This document shows positions 1 to 8,526 of a stretch of DNA of 64,000 bases, one piece after another. How positions within the stretch are numbered: position 1 is the first letter of the stretch; each line of letters starts with the position of its first letter. This DNA comes from Mitsuokella sp. oral taxon 131 str. W9106 (GTDB taxonomy: Bacteria > Bacillota > Negativicutes > Selenomonadales > Selenomonadaceae). The notes under the pieces were generated by a model. That model did no database searches, was not told where the DNA came from, and worked only from the letters and a program-made list of their open reading frames with translations. A program made the position numbers and the translations under genes. The DNA is taken from positions 46,661 through 110,660 of the forward strand of contig NZ_KI273061.1 in assembly GCF_000469545.1 (NCBI RefSeq), given 5' to 3'.

Positions 1-960
1 CCATTGGTGCTCCATCCTGATGAAAAGCGGAATAAGATCGTAAATATCACGGGCGGCGTCATGTCCCCGGTCTCACAGAAGCTGGCTGAGATGACGGGCT
101 GCGACTTGGTCGATGGATTCAAGACGAGCGTGCCGGATGAAGAGATTCTTGCGGTTGTAATCGATTGCGGCGGAACACTGCGCTGCGGCATTTATCCGCA
201 GAAGCGGATCGATACGATCAATCTGAATCCGACTGGCGCCAGCGGCCCTTTGGCGCAATATATCAAGCCGGATATCTACGTTTCCGCAGTCCGCGAGAAG
301 AATCTTGCATTTGCGGACGGCACCGAGGCTCCTGTCATGGCAGAGCCTGAGACGAAGGAAGATACGGCAGTTTCCGGCAGAGTGGGAAAAAGAACGTATG
401 ATACGAGCAAGAAGATCTCCGAGCAGCAGGTCGGCCTGATGGCAAGGATCGGTCAGTTCATGGGCGGCATCGTAGCGGTGTTCTACCAGGCTGGGCGCGA
501 TACCATCAACACGATGATCAAGACGATCTTGCCGTTCATGGCATTCGTGTCCATGCTCATCGGCATCATCTTGTCGACCGGCGTCGGTGATGTCATCGCA
601 CATTTGTTGGTCCCGCTTGCCGGTTCCATCGGCGGTCTTATCATCTTGTCGTTGATCTGCTCGTTCCCGTTTCTTTCCCCGTTCCTCGGACCGGGCGCGG
701 TCATCGCACAGGTCATTGGCGTACTGATCGGCGTGGAGATCGGCAAGGGTTCCATCCCCCCGCATCTTGCCCTTCCGGCACTGTTCGCCATCAATGCGCA
801 GTGCGCTTGCGACTTCATCCCCGTTGGCCTCGGTCTGGCGGAATCGGATGCGCAGACCGTCGAGGTCGGCGTTCCCTCCGTTTTGTACTCCCGCTTTATC
901 ACGGGACCCATTTCTGTCGTCCTCGCTTGGCTCGCAAGCTTCGGGCTTTATGAGGCGTAA
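1..960 (+). CDS. srlE: PTS glucitol/sorbitol-specific EIIB component (5' partial)
   Basis: Membrane-bound IIB (with part of the IIC) of the sorbitol phosphotransferase system, which passes phosphate to incoming D-sorbitol. The frame is open to the left edge, so roughly the first 20 residues of the usual ~320-residue protein are outside the window. The N-terminal half carries the family motif [14 protein letters not shown] with the phosphocysteine, followed by SGPLAQYI. After a linker of about 40 residues come several hydrophobic segments, including a glycine- and proline-rich [17 protein letters not shown] stretch typical of the family. srlB follows after 38 bases, as in enteric srlAEB operons; srlA (IIC) is expected upstream. 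Confidence 0.93.
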   Translation, partial: PLVLHPDEKRNKIVNITGGVMSPVSQKLAEMTGCDLVDGFKTSVPDEEILAVVIDCGGTLRCGIYPQKRIDTINLNPTGASGPLAQYIKPDIYVSAVREKNLAFADGTEAPVMAEPETKEDTAVSGRVGKRTYDTSKKISEQQVGLMARIGQFMGGIVAVFYQAGRDTINTMIKTILPFMAFVSMLIGIILSTGVGDVIAHLLVPLAGSIGGLIILSLICSFPFLSPFLGPGAVIAQVIGVLIGVEIGKGSIPPHLALPALFAINAQCACDFIPVGLGLAESDAQTVEVGVPSVLYSRFITGPISVVLAWLASFGLYEA

Positions 961-998
961 GCGTCCATCGCAGTTGATTTTCATATGGAGGAACGAAC

Positions 999-1367
999 AT
1001 GAAGAAGTATTATTCCACTGTCGTGCAGGAGCTCGGCGTTCAGGTGCACGCATTCAAAGAGGCGCGAATGCTGATTCTGTTCAATGAAAATGCACCGAAA
1101 GAGTTACGGGAATACTGCGTGCTCCATTGCGGGAACAAATTGGAAGATACCGTTCGGGCAGGCGATGTGTTCTGCTTAGGCAAAGAGGAGTACCGCATCG
1201 TGTTCGTCGGGAGTGAGGTGCAGAAGAACCTTCGGGATCTCGGGCACATCACATTGCGCTTCAATGGAAATGAAGAGGGAGAATCGCTCGAAGGAAGCCT
1301 GTATCTCGAATCAAAGGGCGTCGCAGATGTAAAAGTGGGCGACGAAATCGCCATCTATCGTCCGTGA
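999..1367 (+). CDS. srlB: PTS glucitol/sorbitol-specific EIIA component
   Basis: Soluble IIA of the sorbitol PTS, 122 residues, the normal family length. It accepts phosphate from HPr and passes it to SrlE. The active-site region EYCVLHCG contains the conserved histidine (His43), and LGHITLRFNG near residues 80-90 is another family signature. The ATG follows a GGAGG ribosome site (988-992). It lies between srlE and the dehydrogenase gene and is presumably co-transcribed with both. Confidence 0.93.
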   Translation: MKKYYSTVVQELGVQVHAFKEARMLILFNENAPKELREYCVLHCGNKLEDTVRAGDVFCLGKEEYRIVFVGSEVQKNLRDLGHITLRFNGNEEGESLEGSLYLESKGVADVKVGDEIAIYRP

Positions 1368-1405
1368 AACGTTTGTCTGTAGATGGAATATAGGAGGAAA
1401 ATGGC

Positions 1406-2224
1406 ATGGCATCGTGGTTGAACTTAGAGGGAAAGACGGCTGTCGTGACAGGTGGCGCTTCCGGGATCGGAAAAGCTGTCGTACAGGCTTTCTTGGATAA
1501 CGGAACAAATGTCGTCGTTTGCGATATGAACCCCAACGAGCCAACCTTCTCGCGCAAAGAGGGAAGCGGAGAAGTCCTGTACGTCGTGACGGATGTGTCC
1601 AAGGCGGACAGTGTCAAGGCAATGGTGGAACAGGCGAAGGCGAAGTTTGGCAAATTGGATATTTTGGTGAATAACGCGGGAATCAATATCCCCTGCCTGC
1701 TTGTTGATCCGAAAGATCCGTATGGCAAATATGAGCTCAGTGAAAGGATTTTCGACAAGGTGGTGGGCGTCAACCTAAAAGGCGTCTATCTCATGGCGCA
1801 GGCGTTGGGACATGAGTTCGTCAGGAACGGGGCAGGCGTCATGATCAACATGAGTTCGGAGAGCGGCTTGGAAGGCTCGGAAGGACAGAGCATCTATGCG
1901 GCGACGAAGAATGCCGTCAACTCGTTTACGCGTTCCTGGTCAAAGGAGCTCGGACGCTATCATGTCCGCGTCGTCGCCGTTGCACCGGGCATTTTGGAAG
2001 CGACGGGGCTTCGTACGCCCGCTTATGAAGAGGCGTTGGCCTATACGCGCGGCATCACGGTCGAGGACCTTCGCAAAGGCTATGAGAGCACGAAGACAAC
2101 GCCGCTCGGACGCAGCGGGAAGCTCAGGGAGGTTGCAGACCTTGTTCTGTTCCTTGCGAGCGACCGTGCATCCTATATCCATGGCGTTACGTATAATATC
2201 GCAGGCGGAAAAACGCGCGGATAA
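1406..2224 (+). CDS. srlD: Sorbitol-6-phosphate 2-dehydrogenase (SDR family)
   Basis: Short-chain dehydrogenase, 272 residues, predicted to oxidise D-sorbitol-6-phosphate to fructose-6-phosphate with NAD. Visible elements are the nucleotide motif TGGASGIG near residues 15-22, NNAGI near 90, the catalytic Ser of INMSSES and YAATK (Tyr-x-x-x-Lys) near 165, and the C-terminal YNIAGGKTRG. Its place directly after srlEB supports the substrate. It would also take the product of the sorbose-1-phosphate reductase encoded at 4598, so it links the two sugar routes. An AGGAGG site lies at 1392-1397, eight bases before the ATG. A hairpin terminator follows. Confidence 0.9.
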   Translation: MASWLNLEGKTAVVTGGASGIGKAVVQAFLDNGTNVVVCDMNPNEPTFSRKEGSGEVLYVVTDVSKADSVKAMVEQAKAKFGKLDILVNNAGINIPCLLVDPKDPYGKYELSERIFDKVVGVNLKGVYLMAQALGHEFVRNGAGVMINMSSESGLEGSEGQSIYAATKNAVNSFTRSWSKELGRYHVRVVAVAPGILEATGLRTPAYEEALAYTRGITVEDLRKGYESTKTTPLGRSGKLREVADLVLFLASDRASYIHGVTYNIAGGKTRG

Positions 2225-2251
2225 GTCCTCTCCTCTATACGGGTTATGGGG

Positions 2252-2279
2252 AAAATGCTGCAGAAATGCAGCATTTTTT
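2252..2279 (+). terminator. Rho-independent terminator after srlD
   Basis: An 11-bp perfect stem (AAAATGCTGCA / TGCAGCATTTT) with a four-base GAAA loop runs into TTTTTT. It separates the srl genes from the sorbose operon, which has its own promoter. Confidence 0.85.
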
Positions 2280-2313
2280 CATGTGCAAGAAATTTAGCTC
2301 TCAGAAATTTTCA

Positions 2314-2343
2314 TTGACAAAATTTTATTTTATCAATTATAAT
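2314..2343 (+). promoter_or_regulatory. Promoter of the sorbose PTS operon
   Basis: TTGACA (2314-2319) and TATAAT (2338-2343), both full consensus, are separated by 18 bases. An AT-rich operator-like half (TTTTATTTTATC, 2323-2334) lies in the spacer, so a repressor bound there would block RNA polymerase. Confidence 0.8.
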
Positions 2344-2390
2344 ACCGATAAGAAATAAAACTCTTTGATATGGAATGATAAGAAATAAAA
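2323..2390 (+). promoter_or_regulatory. Repeated operator-like sites of the sorbose operon
   Basis: GATAAGAAATAAAA occurs twice as perfect direct repeats, at 2347-2360 and 2377-2390, exactly 30 bases (about three helical turns) apart. A related inverted copy, TTTTATTTTATC, lies at 2323-2334 inside the promoter. The only regulator in the operon is the RpiR-family protein at 5926-6789, so these are inferred to be its binding sites. Binding has not been shown. Confidence 0.6.
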
Positions 2391-2411
2391 TTTTTCAAGG
2401 AGGGGATACGG

Positions 2412-2885
2412 ATGAAGATCAAATTATGCAGGATTGATGATCGGCTCATTCACGGGCAAGTTGCTACGGTATGGGCACATGAGGCAGATGCAGAACGGAT
2501 TGTCGTATGCAGCGATGAGGTTGCGAACGATGAAATCCGCAGGACGCTTTTGAAGCAAGTCGCACCGCCGGGCATCAAGGTGAATGTCGTTGCGATCGAG
2601 AAGGCCATACGCGTTTACAACAATCCGAAGTATGAAGAAGATAGTGTATTTTTCCTCTATACTTGTCCACAGGATGTTTTGCGGATGGCGAAAGGCGGGG
2701 TTCCGATTAAGAGCGTCAATATTGGGGGGATGTCGTTCAAGGAAGGGAAACAACAGATCACGAAGGCGATTTCGGTGGATGAAAGCGACAAAGAAGCGTT
2801 CCGTGCATTGCATGCTATGGGGGTGGAACTGGAGATTCGTACCGTGGCAACAGACCCAAAAGTCAATTTGATGGATAAAATTTAA
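2412..2885 (+). CDS. PTS mannose/sorbose-family EIIB component
   Basis: Cytoplasmic IIB of a mannose-class PTS, 157 residues, which phosphorylates the sugar as it enters. The family signature IDDRLIHGQV at residues 8-17 includes the phosphohistidine (His14), and NIGGMSF lies near residue 105. Followed by IIC, IID and a sorbose-1-phosphate reductase, it matches SorB of the L-sorbose system. No IIA gene or IIA domain is seen in this operon, so phosphate must come from an IIA encoded elsewhere. An AAGGAGGGG site precedes the ATG. Confidence 0.88.
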   Translation: MKIKLCRIDDRLIHGQVATVWAHEADAERIVVCSDEVANDEIRRTLLKQVAPPGIKVNVVAIEKAIRVYNNPKYEEDSVFFLYTCPQDVLRMAKGGVPIKSVNIGGMSFKEGKQQITKAISVDESDKEAFRALHAMGVELEIRTVATDPKVNLMDKI

Positions 2886-2912
2886 TTGGATTGGGAAGTG
2901 GAGGGATGAGCT

Positions 2913-3719
2913 ATGGAAATCAGTACGTTGCAGGTTGCTCTGATTGTTCTTGTTTCGGCTATTGTGGGAATGGGCAGTGTTCTCGATTCGTTCCAAACGC
3001 ATCGGCCGCTGATTGCTTGCACACTGATCGGATTGATTCTCGGTGATGTTACGACGGGCGTCATCCTAGGCGGCACGTTGGAATTTATTGCATTAGGCTG
3101 GATGAATATTGGCGCGGCGCAGTCGCCGGACTCGGCGTTGGCAAGCATCATATCCACGATTTTGGTCATTGTTGGAAACCAGTCCATTGCGACAGGCATT
3201 GCCATTGCGCTGCCGCTTTCCGCTGCAGGACAGGTATTGACCGTCATTGCCAGAACCATTACCGTGTTCTTCCAGCATGCAGGTGATCGTTATGCGGAAG
3301 AAGCGAATTTCAATGGGATTGATTTCTGCCATGTCTGCGCGTTGGTGGTGCAGGCACTTCGCGTCGCCATACCGGCGTTTCTCGTCACGATTTTCGCCAG
3401 TCCGGAAGCGATCCGGTCCATGCTGGATATGATACCGGCATTCATCACGCATGGCCTTCAGGTGGCAAGCGGGTTCGTCGTGGTCGTCGGGTTCTCCATG
3501 GTCATCAATATGATGGGCGCGAAGTATCTGATGCCGTTTTTCTTCTTGGGCTTTGTATTCGCAAGCTTCACCAGTTTCAACCTGGTCGCCTTTGGCGTGA
3601 TTGGCGCAGTGATGGCGATCATCTATGTGCAGCTGAATCCAAAGTTCCAAAAGAATGCAGCAGCTCCTGCCGCGGCAGTTGGGACAAATGCTGCAGACGA
3701 TGAATTTGATGATGATTGA
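2913..3719 (+). CDS. PTS mannose/sorbose-family EIIC component
   Basis: Membrane permease subunit of the mannose-class PTS, 268 residues. Hydrophobic segments begin with TLQVALIVLVSAIVGMGSVLDSF, and the family stretch GVILGGTLEFIALGWMNIGAA lies near residues 50-70. It forms the translocation pore with IID, which overlaps functionally and lies 16 bases downstream. The C-terminus is Ala-rich and acidic (residues ~250-268). By context it is the SorA equivalent. Confidence 0.9.
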   Translation: MEISTLQVALIVLVSAIVGMGSVLDSFQTHRPLIACTLIGLILGDVTTGVILGGTLEFIALGWMNIGAAQSPDSALASIISTILVIVGNQSIATGIAIALPLSAAGQVLTVIARTITVFFQHAGDRYAEEANFNGIDFCHVCALVVQALRVAIPAFLVTIFASPEAIRSMLDMIPAFITHGLQVASGFVVVVGFSMVINMMGAKYLMPFFFLGFVFASFTSFNLVAFGVIGAVMAIIYVQLNPKFQKNAAAPAAAVGTNAADDEFDDD

Positions 3720-3735
3720 TTGGGAGGCAAATGAC

Positions 3736-4569
3736 ATGGAACAAGAAAAGAAGCAACTAACGAAGGCCGATTTGTTCAATATGTTCCTGCGTACCAATCT
3801 GCAGCAAGCCTCTTTCAATTTTGAGCGCATTCATGCGCTCGGCTTCTGCTTTGACATGGTTCCCGCAATCAAACGCCTATACCGTGACAAGAAGGATCAA
3901 TCGGCGGCATTGAATCGACATATGACCTTCTTCAACGTAACGCCTGCGTGTGTCGGCCCGGTATTGGGCGTTACTGCCGCCATGGAAGAGGCAAAGGCAA
4001 ATGGCGCGGCTGTTGAAGACGGTGCGATCAGCAGTCTGAAGATCGGTCTTATGGGGCCGCTCTGCGGCGTAGGTGATCCGATTTTTTGGGGTACGCTGCG
4101 TCCAATCACGGCTGCGCTCGGCGCGTCCATGGCAGTTCAGGGGAGCTTGCTTGGTCCGGTGCTCTTTTTCCTGCTGTTCAACATCGTGCGATTGGCGGCA
4201 TTGTGGTTTGGGCTCGTATATGGGTATGAGCGCGGACTGCAGGTCGTCCTGCAGAATTTAGGTGGGAATCTGCTCCAAAAGATCACGGAAGGTGCTACGA
4301 TTTTAGGCATGTTCGTCATGGGTGCGCTCGTATCGAAGTGGACGGTTATCAAGGTTCCTGTCGTCGTATCGACGATTACGGGACCGGACGGCAATACGGT
4401 TGTGACGACGGTACAGAATATTTTGGATCAGCTTATGCCGGGCTTGCTTGCGCTATGTTTGACACTCATCGTCTGCAAACTGCTCAAGAAGAACATCACG
4501 CCGATCACGTTGATTTTCGGGCTATTTGCCGTCGGCATCATCGGCGCGGCATTGGGACTTTTGGAGTAA
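3736..4569 (+). CDS. PTS mannose/sorbose-family EIID component
   Basis: Second membrane subunit of the mannose-class PTS, 277 residues from the chosen ATG. That ATG has GGGAGG at 3722-3727; the open frame extends further upstream but overlaps the IIC gene without a ribosome site. Family motifs include LRTNLQQASFNFERIHALGF near the N-terminus, HMTFFNVTPACVGPVLG and LMGPLCGVGDPIFWGTLRP (about residues 98-116). The hydrophobic C-terminal half holds the transmembrane segments. SorM equivalent by operon position. Confidence 0.9.
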   Translation: MEQEKKQLTKADLFNMFLRTNLQQASFNFERIHALGFCFDMVPAIKRLYRDKKDQSAALNRHMTFFNVTPACVGPVLGVTAAMEEAKANGAAVEDGAISSLKIGLMGPLCGVGDPIFWGTLRPITAALGASMAVQGSLLGPVLFFLLFNIVRLAALWFGLVYGYERGLQVVLQNLGGNLLQKITEGATILGMFVMGALVSKWTVIKVPVVVSTITGPDGNTVVTTVQNILDQLMPGLLALCLTLIVCKLLKKNITPITLIFGLFAVGIIGAALGLLE

Positions 4570-4597
4570 AGAAGGATCGGGATAAGGGAGTGATTCG

Positions 4598-5842
4598 ATG
4601 CGGACGCGGGCAGTTCGGTTATATGGCAAGCAGGATCTGCGGTTGGAGGAATTTGATTTGCCGGAGCTTCGTTCGGATGAAATCCTTGCAGAGGTGTATA
4701 CGGATAGTCTCTGCATGTCCACGCTGAAAGCCGTGGATCGTGGGGCGGATCATAAAAAAGTACCCGACGATATTGCGGAACATCCGATTATACTGGGGCA
4801 TGAGTTTTGCGGCAAGATCATCGATGTTGGAATGGATTGGAAAACGCAGTACCATGCGGGCGATCGATTCGTCATTCAGCCGAACATTGGAGACGCGCGA
4901 AGCTATGCGCCGGGCTATTCATTCCCTTATGTCGGCGGGGATGCGACCAAGGTCATCTTTCATGCGCAGGTCATGCAGAATGGAAGCCTGCTTCCGTATG
5001 CTGGGAAATCGTATTTTGAAGGATCTTTGGTAGAACCGCTTTCCTGCGTGACCGGTGCGTTCAACACCAATTATCATCTCCCCGATCAATATAGTCATAA
5101 GCATATCATGGGGATTAAGCGCGGCGGAAACATGGCGCTTTTGGGCGCTACAGGGCCAATGGGGTTCCTCGCGATTGACCTTGCGCTGCATGGGAAGCAG
5201 CGTCCGAGGCATTTGGTCGTCACGGGACATACGCAGTCCAAATTGGATATGGCAGAGCGGCTTTATCCGAAAGAAGAGGCAAAAGCATGCGGCGTAGAGC
5301 TGCACTACATCAACACCGATAGGATGGAAGACTTTTCACCGGCGCTGCAGGCTCTTTTGCCAGCGGGTGAGGGATACGATGATGTCCTTCTCTTTGTAGC
5401 AGATCCGTCCATGACGACGCAGGCAGTACAGATCCTTGGAATGGATGGATGCCTGAATTTCTTTGCGGGCCCATTGGATAAGAATTTCTCTGCAAAGATG
5501 AATTTCTTTGATGTGCATTACAATATGATCCACATTGTCGGAAATAGCGGCGGGAATACCGAGGATATGAGAGAAGCGATTGCTTTGATTGAGCAGGGAA
5601 CGGTGCAAGCGAACAAAATCGTAAGCCACATTATGGGACTGGATCAAGTCGTGCCCTCCACGCTGCAGCTTCGGACCTTGCCGCCTGGCAAGAAAGTCGT
5701 TTATACGCATTTGGAGTTTCCTAGGTATAGCTTGGCGGATTTGATGGAAGGCGCCATGGGGAAAGACCTTGCGAAATGCGTGCAGGAGGCGCAGGGATTT
5801 TGGAATGCGGAAGCGGAAGCCTGCCTGCTGAAGCAGATGTAA
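4598..5842 (+). CDS. sorE: L-sorbose-1-phosphate reductase (zinc-type alcohol dehydrogenase family)
   Basis: Medium-chain dehydrogenase, 414 residues, close to the ~410 of known SorE proteins. It is predicted to reduce L-sorbose-1-phosphate to D-sorbitol-6-phosphate. The N-terminal zinc domain has DSLCMST and LGHEFCG; the nucleotide-binding domain starts at LLGATGPMGFLAIDLAL near residue 180. The SYAPGYSFPYVGGDATKVIFH stretch is typical of this subfamily rather than ordinary alcohol dehydrogenases. Its product is the substrate of the SrlD-like enzyme at 1406-2224. The AGGATCGGGATAAGGGAG leader gives a ribosome site before the ATG. Confidence 0.85.
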   Translation: MRTRAVRLYGKQDLRLEEFDLPELRSDEILAEVYTDSLCMSTLKAVDRGADHKKVPDDIAEHPIILGHEFCGKIIDVGMDWKTQYHAGDRFVIQPNIGDARSYAPGYSFPYVGGDATKVIFHAQVMQNGSLLPYAGKSYFEGSLVEPLSCVTGAFNTNYHLPDQYSHKHIMGIKRGGNMALLGATGPMGFLAIDLALHGKQRPRHLVVTGHTQSKLDMAERLYPKEEAKACGVELHYINTDRMEDFSPALQALLPAGEGYDDVLLFVADPSMTTQAVQILGMDGCLNFFAGPLDKNFSAKMNFFDVHYNMIHIVGNSGGNTEDMREAIALIEQGTVQANKIVSHIMGLDQVVPSTLQLRTLPPGKKVVYTHLEFPRYSLADLMEGAMGKDLAKCVQEAQGFWNAEAEACLLKQM

Positions 5843-5925
5843 AAGGAAGGCTTTCAGGAGAAAACAGCGTCTTGTCGGGGCGCGCCTTTTGCGATAAGAT
5901 AGGATGGAAAGGGAGGCCGATCTTA

Positions 5926-6789
5926 TTGCAAACGGAAGACAATATATCGGTCTTGGATAAAGTCCTGTCCAATTATTCGAGCTTGTTTGAAGCGGAAAAA
6001 AAGGTTGCGGATTTTGTCTTGGACCATTCCACAGAAGTCATTGATATGACGGTGGCGGAAGTGGCGAACGACTGCAGCGTGAGCGAGGCAACCGTTATTC
6101 GCTTTTGCAAACGATGCGGCTGTCAAGGGTTTCATCGTCTTAAGCTGGATTTGGCGCGGGAATCCGATACGCATGGCATCAAGAAAGACATTCCGAACGA
6201 GCTGCACGCGAATGATATCGGAAGTTCGATACGGAATATTTTGGCAAACAAGCAGGAGGAACTGCAGGAAACGTTGGCGGGAATTGATCCGAGCCAATGC
6301 GACCGCGTCCTGAATCTGCTGCAAGGGGCGCGCACGGTCGTTTTTTCCGCCGTCGGCAATACGATCCCGATTGCCTTGGACGGCGCGTACAAGTTCAATG
6401 AGCTGGGCATCACGTCCTTTACCTCATCCGTATGGGAAAACATGCTGGCGATGCTGCGGACATTGCCGTCGGATGCCGTCATGATCGCGCTGTCCGCATC
6501 TGGGGAATCCAAGCATCTGCTTTACATGGTCGACTGCGCAGTGGAACGCAAGATTCCGATTATCGCCGTTACGAATCACATCCATTCCTCTTTGGCAAAG
6601 AAGAGCACCTACGTTTTGCGGTCTGTGTCCAGGGAAAGGATGTTCTTTCGGAATCATAGTTTCCTATCGACGCGGCTGTCTATGATGGCTGTGGTCGAGA
6701 TTTTATATTTTTTATTGTGCAGCAGAAAGGAGGACTCCTTTCATTGTATTGACGTGCATGAGCAATCCATCGCAGATGAGAAGATGTGA
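5926..6789 (+). CDS. RpiR/MurR-family transcriptional regulator
   Basis: Sugar-phosphate-responsive regulator, 287 residues from the chosen TTG start. GGGAGG at 5911-5916 lies nine bases before the TTG, and the sequence downstream (LDKVLSNYSSLFEAEKKVADFVL) is the normal family N-terminus. The frame continues upstream but only into sequence without a start signal. Residues 1-80 form the HTH_6 domain with the recognition helix in SVSEATVIRFCKRCGCQGFHRLK. Residues ~120-270 form the SIS sugar-isomerase fold that binds a phosphosugar. It is the likely regulator of the repeated sites at 2323-2390. Confidence 0.85.
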   Translation: MQTEDNISVLDKVLSNYSSLFEAEKKVADFVLDHSTEVIDMTVAEVANDCSVSEATVIRFCKRCGCQGFHRLKLDLARESDTHGIKKDIPNELHANDIGSSIRNILANKQEELQETLAGIDPSQCDRVLNLLQGARTVVFSAVGNTIPIALDGAYKFNELGITSFTSSVWENMLAMLRTLPSDAVMIALSASGESKHLLYMVDCAVERKIPIIAVTNHIHSSLAKKSTYVLRSVSRERMFFRNHSFLSTRLSMMAVVEILYFLLCSRKEDSFHCIDVHEQSIADEKM

Positions 6790-6873
6790 GAGGATGCAGC
6801 TTGGACGTTTGCCATGTGCTGCGGTGCGAGACGGGCAATGGGATGATAAATCGGGTGGCAAGGAGATGGGGCA

Positions 6874-7554
6874 ATGAAATTCCTGATCGATCATGCTGAC
6901 ATGGAACAAATCAAGAGGATATATGCGATCTATCCAGTGGATGGCGTCACGACGAATCCTTCTATTCTGGCTGCGGGAACGAAGCAGCCGTACGAGGCAC
7001 TGCGGGAGATCCGTGCCTTTATCGGAGCGGATGCGGATTTGCACGTGCAGGCAGTGGCGAATACCGTTGCGGGAATTTGTGCGGATGCTGACCGCATACG
7101 CGCGGAGGTCGGCGAGCAGACGTACATCAAAGTGCCGGCTACGACGGTAGGGCTTGCTGCGATGAAGAAGCTGAAGAAGAAGGGCGCCCGGATTACGGCA
7201 ACGGCGATCTATGCGCCGTTGCAGGCATTCCTTGCGGCGAAGGCAGGCGCGGACTTTGTCGCACCTTACGTCAACCGCATGGACAACCTTGGCGTGAATG
7301 GAATCCAGATGACGAAGACGATGCAGGATATTTTGGACAAGAACAGACTCAAAACCCAAATCCTGGCAGCGAGCTTCAAGAATTCGCAGCAGGTGCTCGA
7401 GCTTTGCGAATACGGGATCGGCGCGGCGACGATTGCGCCGGATGTCATCGACGGGCTCATTCGAAACGATTGCGTGGAACAGGCCGTTTGTGCGTTTGTA
7501 AAGGATTTTGAATCCCTTTGCGGCAAGGGCGTAACAATGAAAGACGCACATTAA
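6874..7554 (+). CDS. fsa: Fructose-6-phosphate aldolase / transaldolase-like protein
   Basis: 226 residues, the length of the small transaldolase (FSA/TalC) group. It cleaves fructose-6-phosphate to dihydroxyacetone and glyceraldehyde-3-phosphate, or acts as a small transaldolase; sequence alone does not decide which. The Schiff-base lysine lies in TYIKVPATTVG (Lys86); DGVTTNPSIL at residues 23-32 and FVAPYVNRMDNLG are further family motifs. It ends the sorbose operon, where fructose-6-phosphate is the common product of sorbitol and sorbose breakdown. Ribosome site AAGGAGATGGGG precedes the ATG. Confidence 0.85.
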   Translation: MKFLIDHADMEQIKRIYAIYPVDGVTTNPSILAAGTKQPYEALREIRAFIGADADLHVQAVANTVAGICADADRIRAEVGEQTYIKVPATTVGLAAMKKLKKKGARITATAIYAPLQAFLAAKAGADFVAPYVNRMDNLGVNGIQMTKTMQDILDKNRLKTQILAASFKNSQQVLELCEYGIGAATIAPDVIDGLIRNDCVEQAVCAFVKDFESLCGKGVTMKDAH

Positions 7555-7566
7555 AAAGCATTTGCG

Positions 7567-7609
7567 AAAAAGGCTCCCAGCCTTTGGTTGAAAGACTGGG
7601 AGCCTTTTT
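7567..7609. terminator. Bidirectional terminator between fsa and metQ
   Basis: A strong stem (AAAAAGGCTCCCAG / CTGGGAGCCTTTTT) with a loop of about 15 bases has T-runs on both strands, and it sits between two convergent genes. Confidence 0.88.
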
Positions 7610-7642
7610 CACGGTTTTTGCCGATTGGATTCCTTAGATTCC

Positions 7643-8491
7643 TTAGAACGCCGGTACGACAGCACCCTTGTACTTTTCATTGATGAAGTCCTTGATCTCT
7701 TGGCTGTGGAGCGCCGCAATGAGCGCTTGGATCTCCGGCCGGTTCTCGTCGCCCGCGCGGACGGCGACGATGTTGACGTAAGGCGACGTGCTGTCTTCCA
7801 TGAAGAGCGCGTCCTTCGTCGGAACGAGGTTTGCCTGCATCGCGTAGTTCGTGTTGATGACGGCAGCATCGACGTCGTCAAGCGTGCGCGGCACCTGCGC
7901 TGCCTCGACTTCTTGGAAACGGAGGTTCTTCTTGTTCTCGATGATGTCGTGGAGCGTTGCTTTCTCGTTGACGCCGTCCTTGAGTTTGATGATGCCGGCC
8001 TTTTCGAGGAGGAGCAGCGAGCGTCCGCCGTTCGTCGGATCGTTCGGGATGGCGACGGTGGCGCCGTCCGCGAGCTCGTCGAGCTTCTGGATCTTTTTCG
8101 AGTAGACGCCCATCGGCTCGATGTGCACGCCGGCGGCGTTCACGAGCTTGACTTCGTGATGCTCTTCGATGAAGTTCTTGAGGTAGGGCTCATGCTGGAA
8201 GAAGTTCGCGTCGAGTTCCTTGTCGTTGACAGCGAGGTTCGGCTGGACGTAGTCGTTGAACTCGACGATGTCGAGCTTGATGCCCTGCTTTTCGAGGATC
8301 GGCTTGACCTTTTCGAGGATCTCGGCGTGCGGCACGGCCGTTGCGCCGACCTTGAGCGTCTTCATGCCAGAGCTCGACTGCGCGACGGCATTCGTGCCCG
8401 AGGAGCTCGAGGCGCCGTTGTTTGCACCGCAGCCTGCGAGCGCGAGCACGGCGATGGAAAGCGTCGTGATGAGTGCTAGGATTTTCTTCAT
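7643..8491 (-). CDS. metQ: Methionine ABC transporter substrate-binding lipoprotein
   Basis: Periplasmic-face lipoprotein (NlpA/MetQ family), 282 residues, that delivers D/L-methionine to MetNI. The signal peptide MKKILALITTLSIAVLALAGC ends in the lipobox LAGC. The mature part has LKVGATAVPHAEILE, FNDYVQPNLAVNDKELDANFFQHEPYL and IPNDPTNGGRSL, all family signatures. It is the last gene of metNIQ, 35 bases after metI, with a GGAGG site before the ATG. Confidence 0.94.
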   Translation of the reverse strand: MKKILALITTLSIAVLALAGCGANNGASSSSGTNAVAQSSSGMKTLKVGATAVPHAEILEKVKPILEKQGIKLDIVEFNDYVQPNLAVNDKELDANFFQHEPYLKNFIEEHHEVKLVNAAGVHIEPMGVYSKKIQKLDELADGATVAIPNDPTNGGRSLLLLEKAGIIKLKDGVNEKATLHDIIENKKNLRFQEVEAAQVPRTLDDVDAAVINTNYAMQANLVPTKDALFMEDSTSPYVNIVAVRAGDENRPEIQALIAALHSQEIKDFINEKYKGAVVPAF

Positions 8492-8526
8492 GGAATGACC
8501 TCCTTTTTGCGTCCGAATGAATGGAT

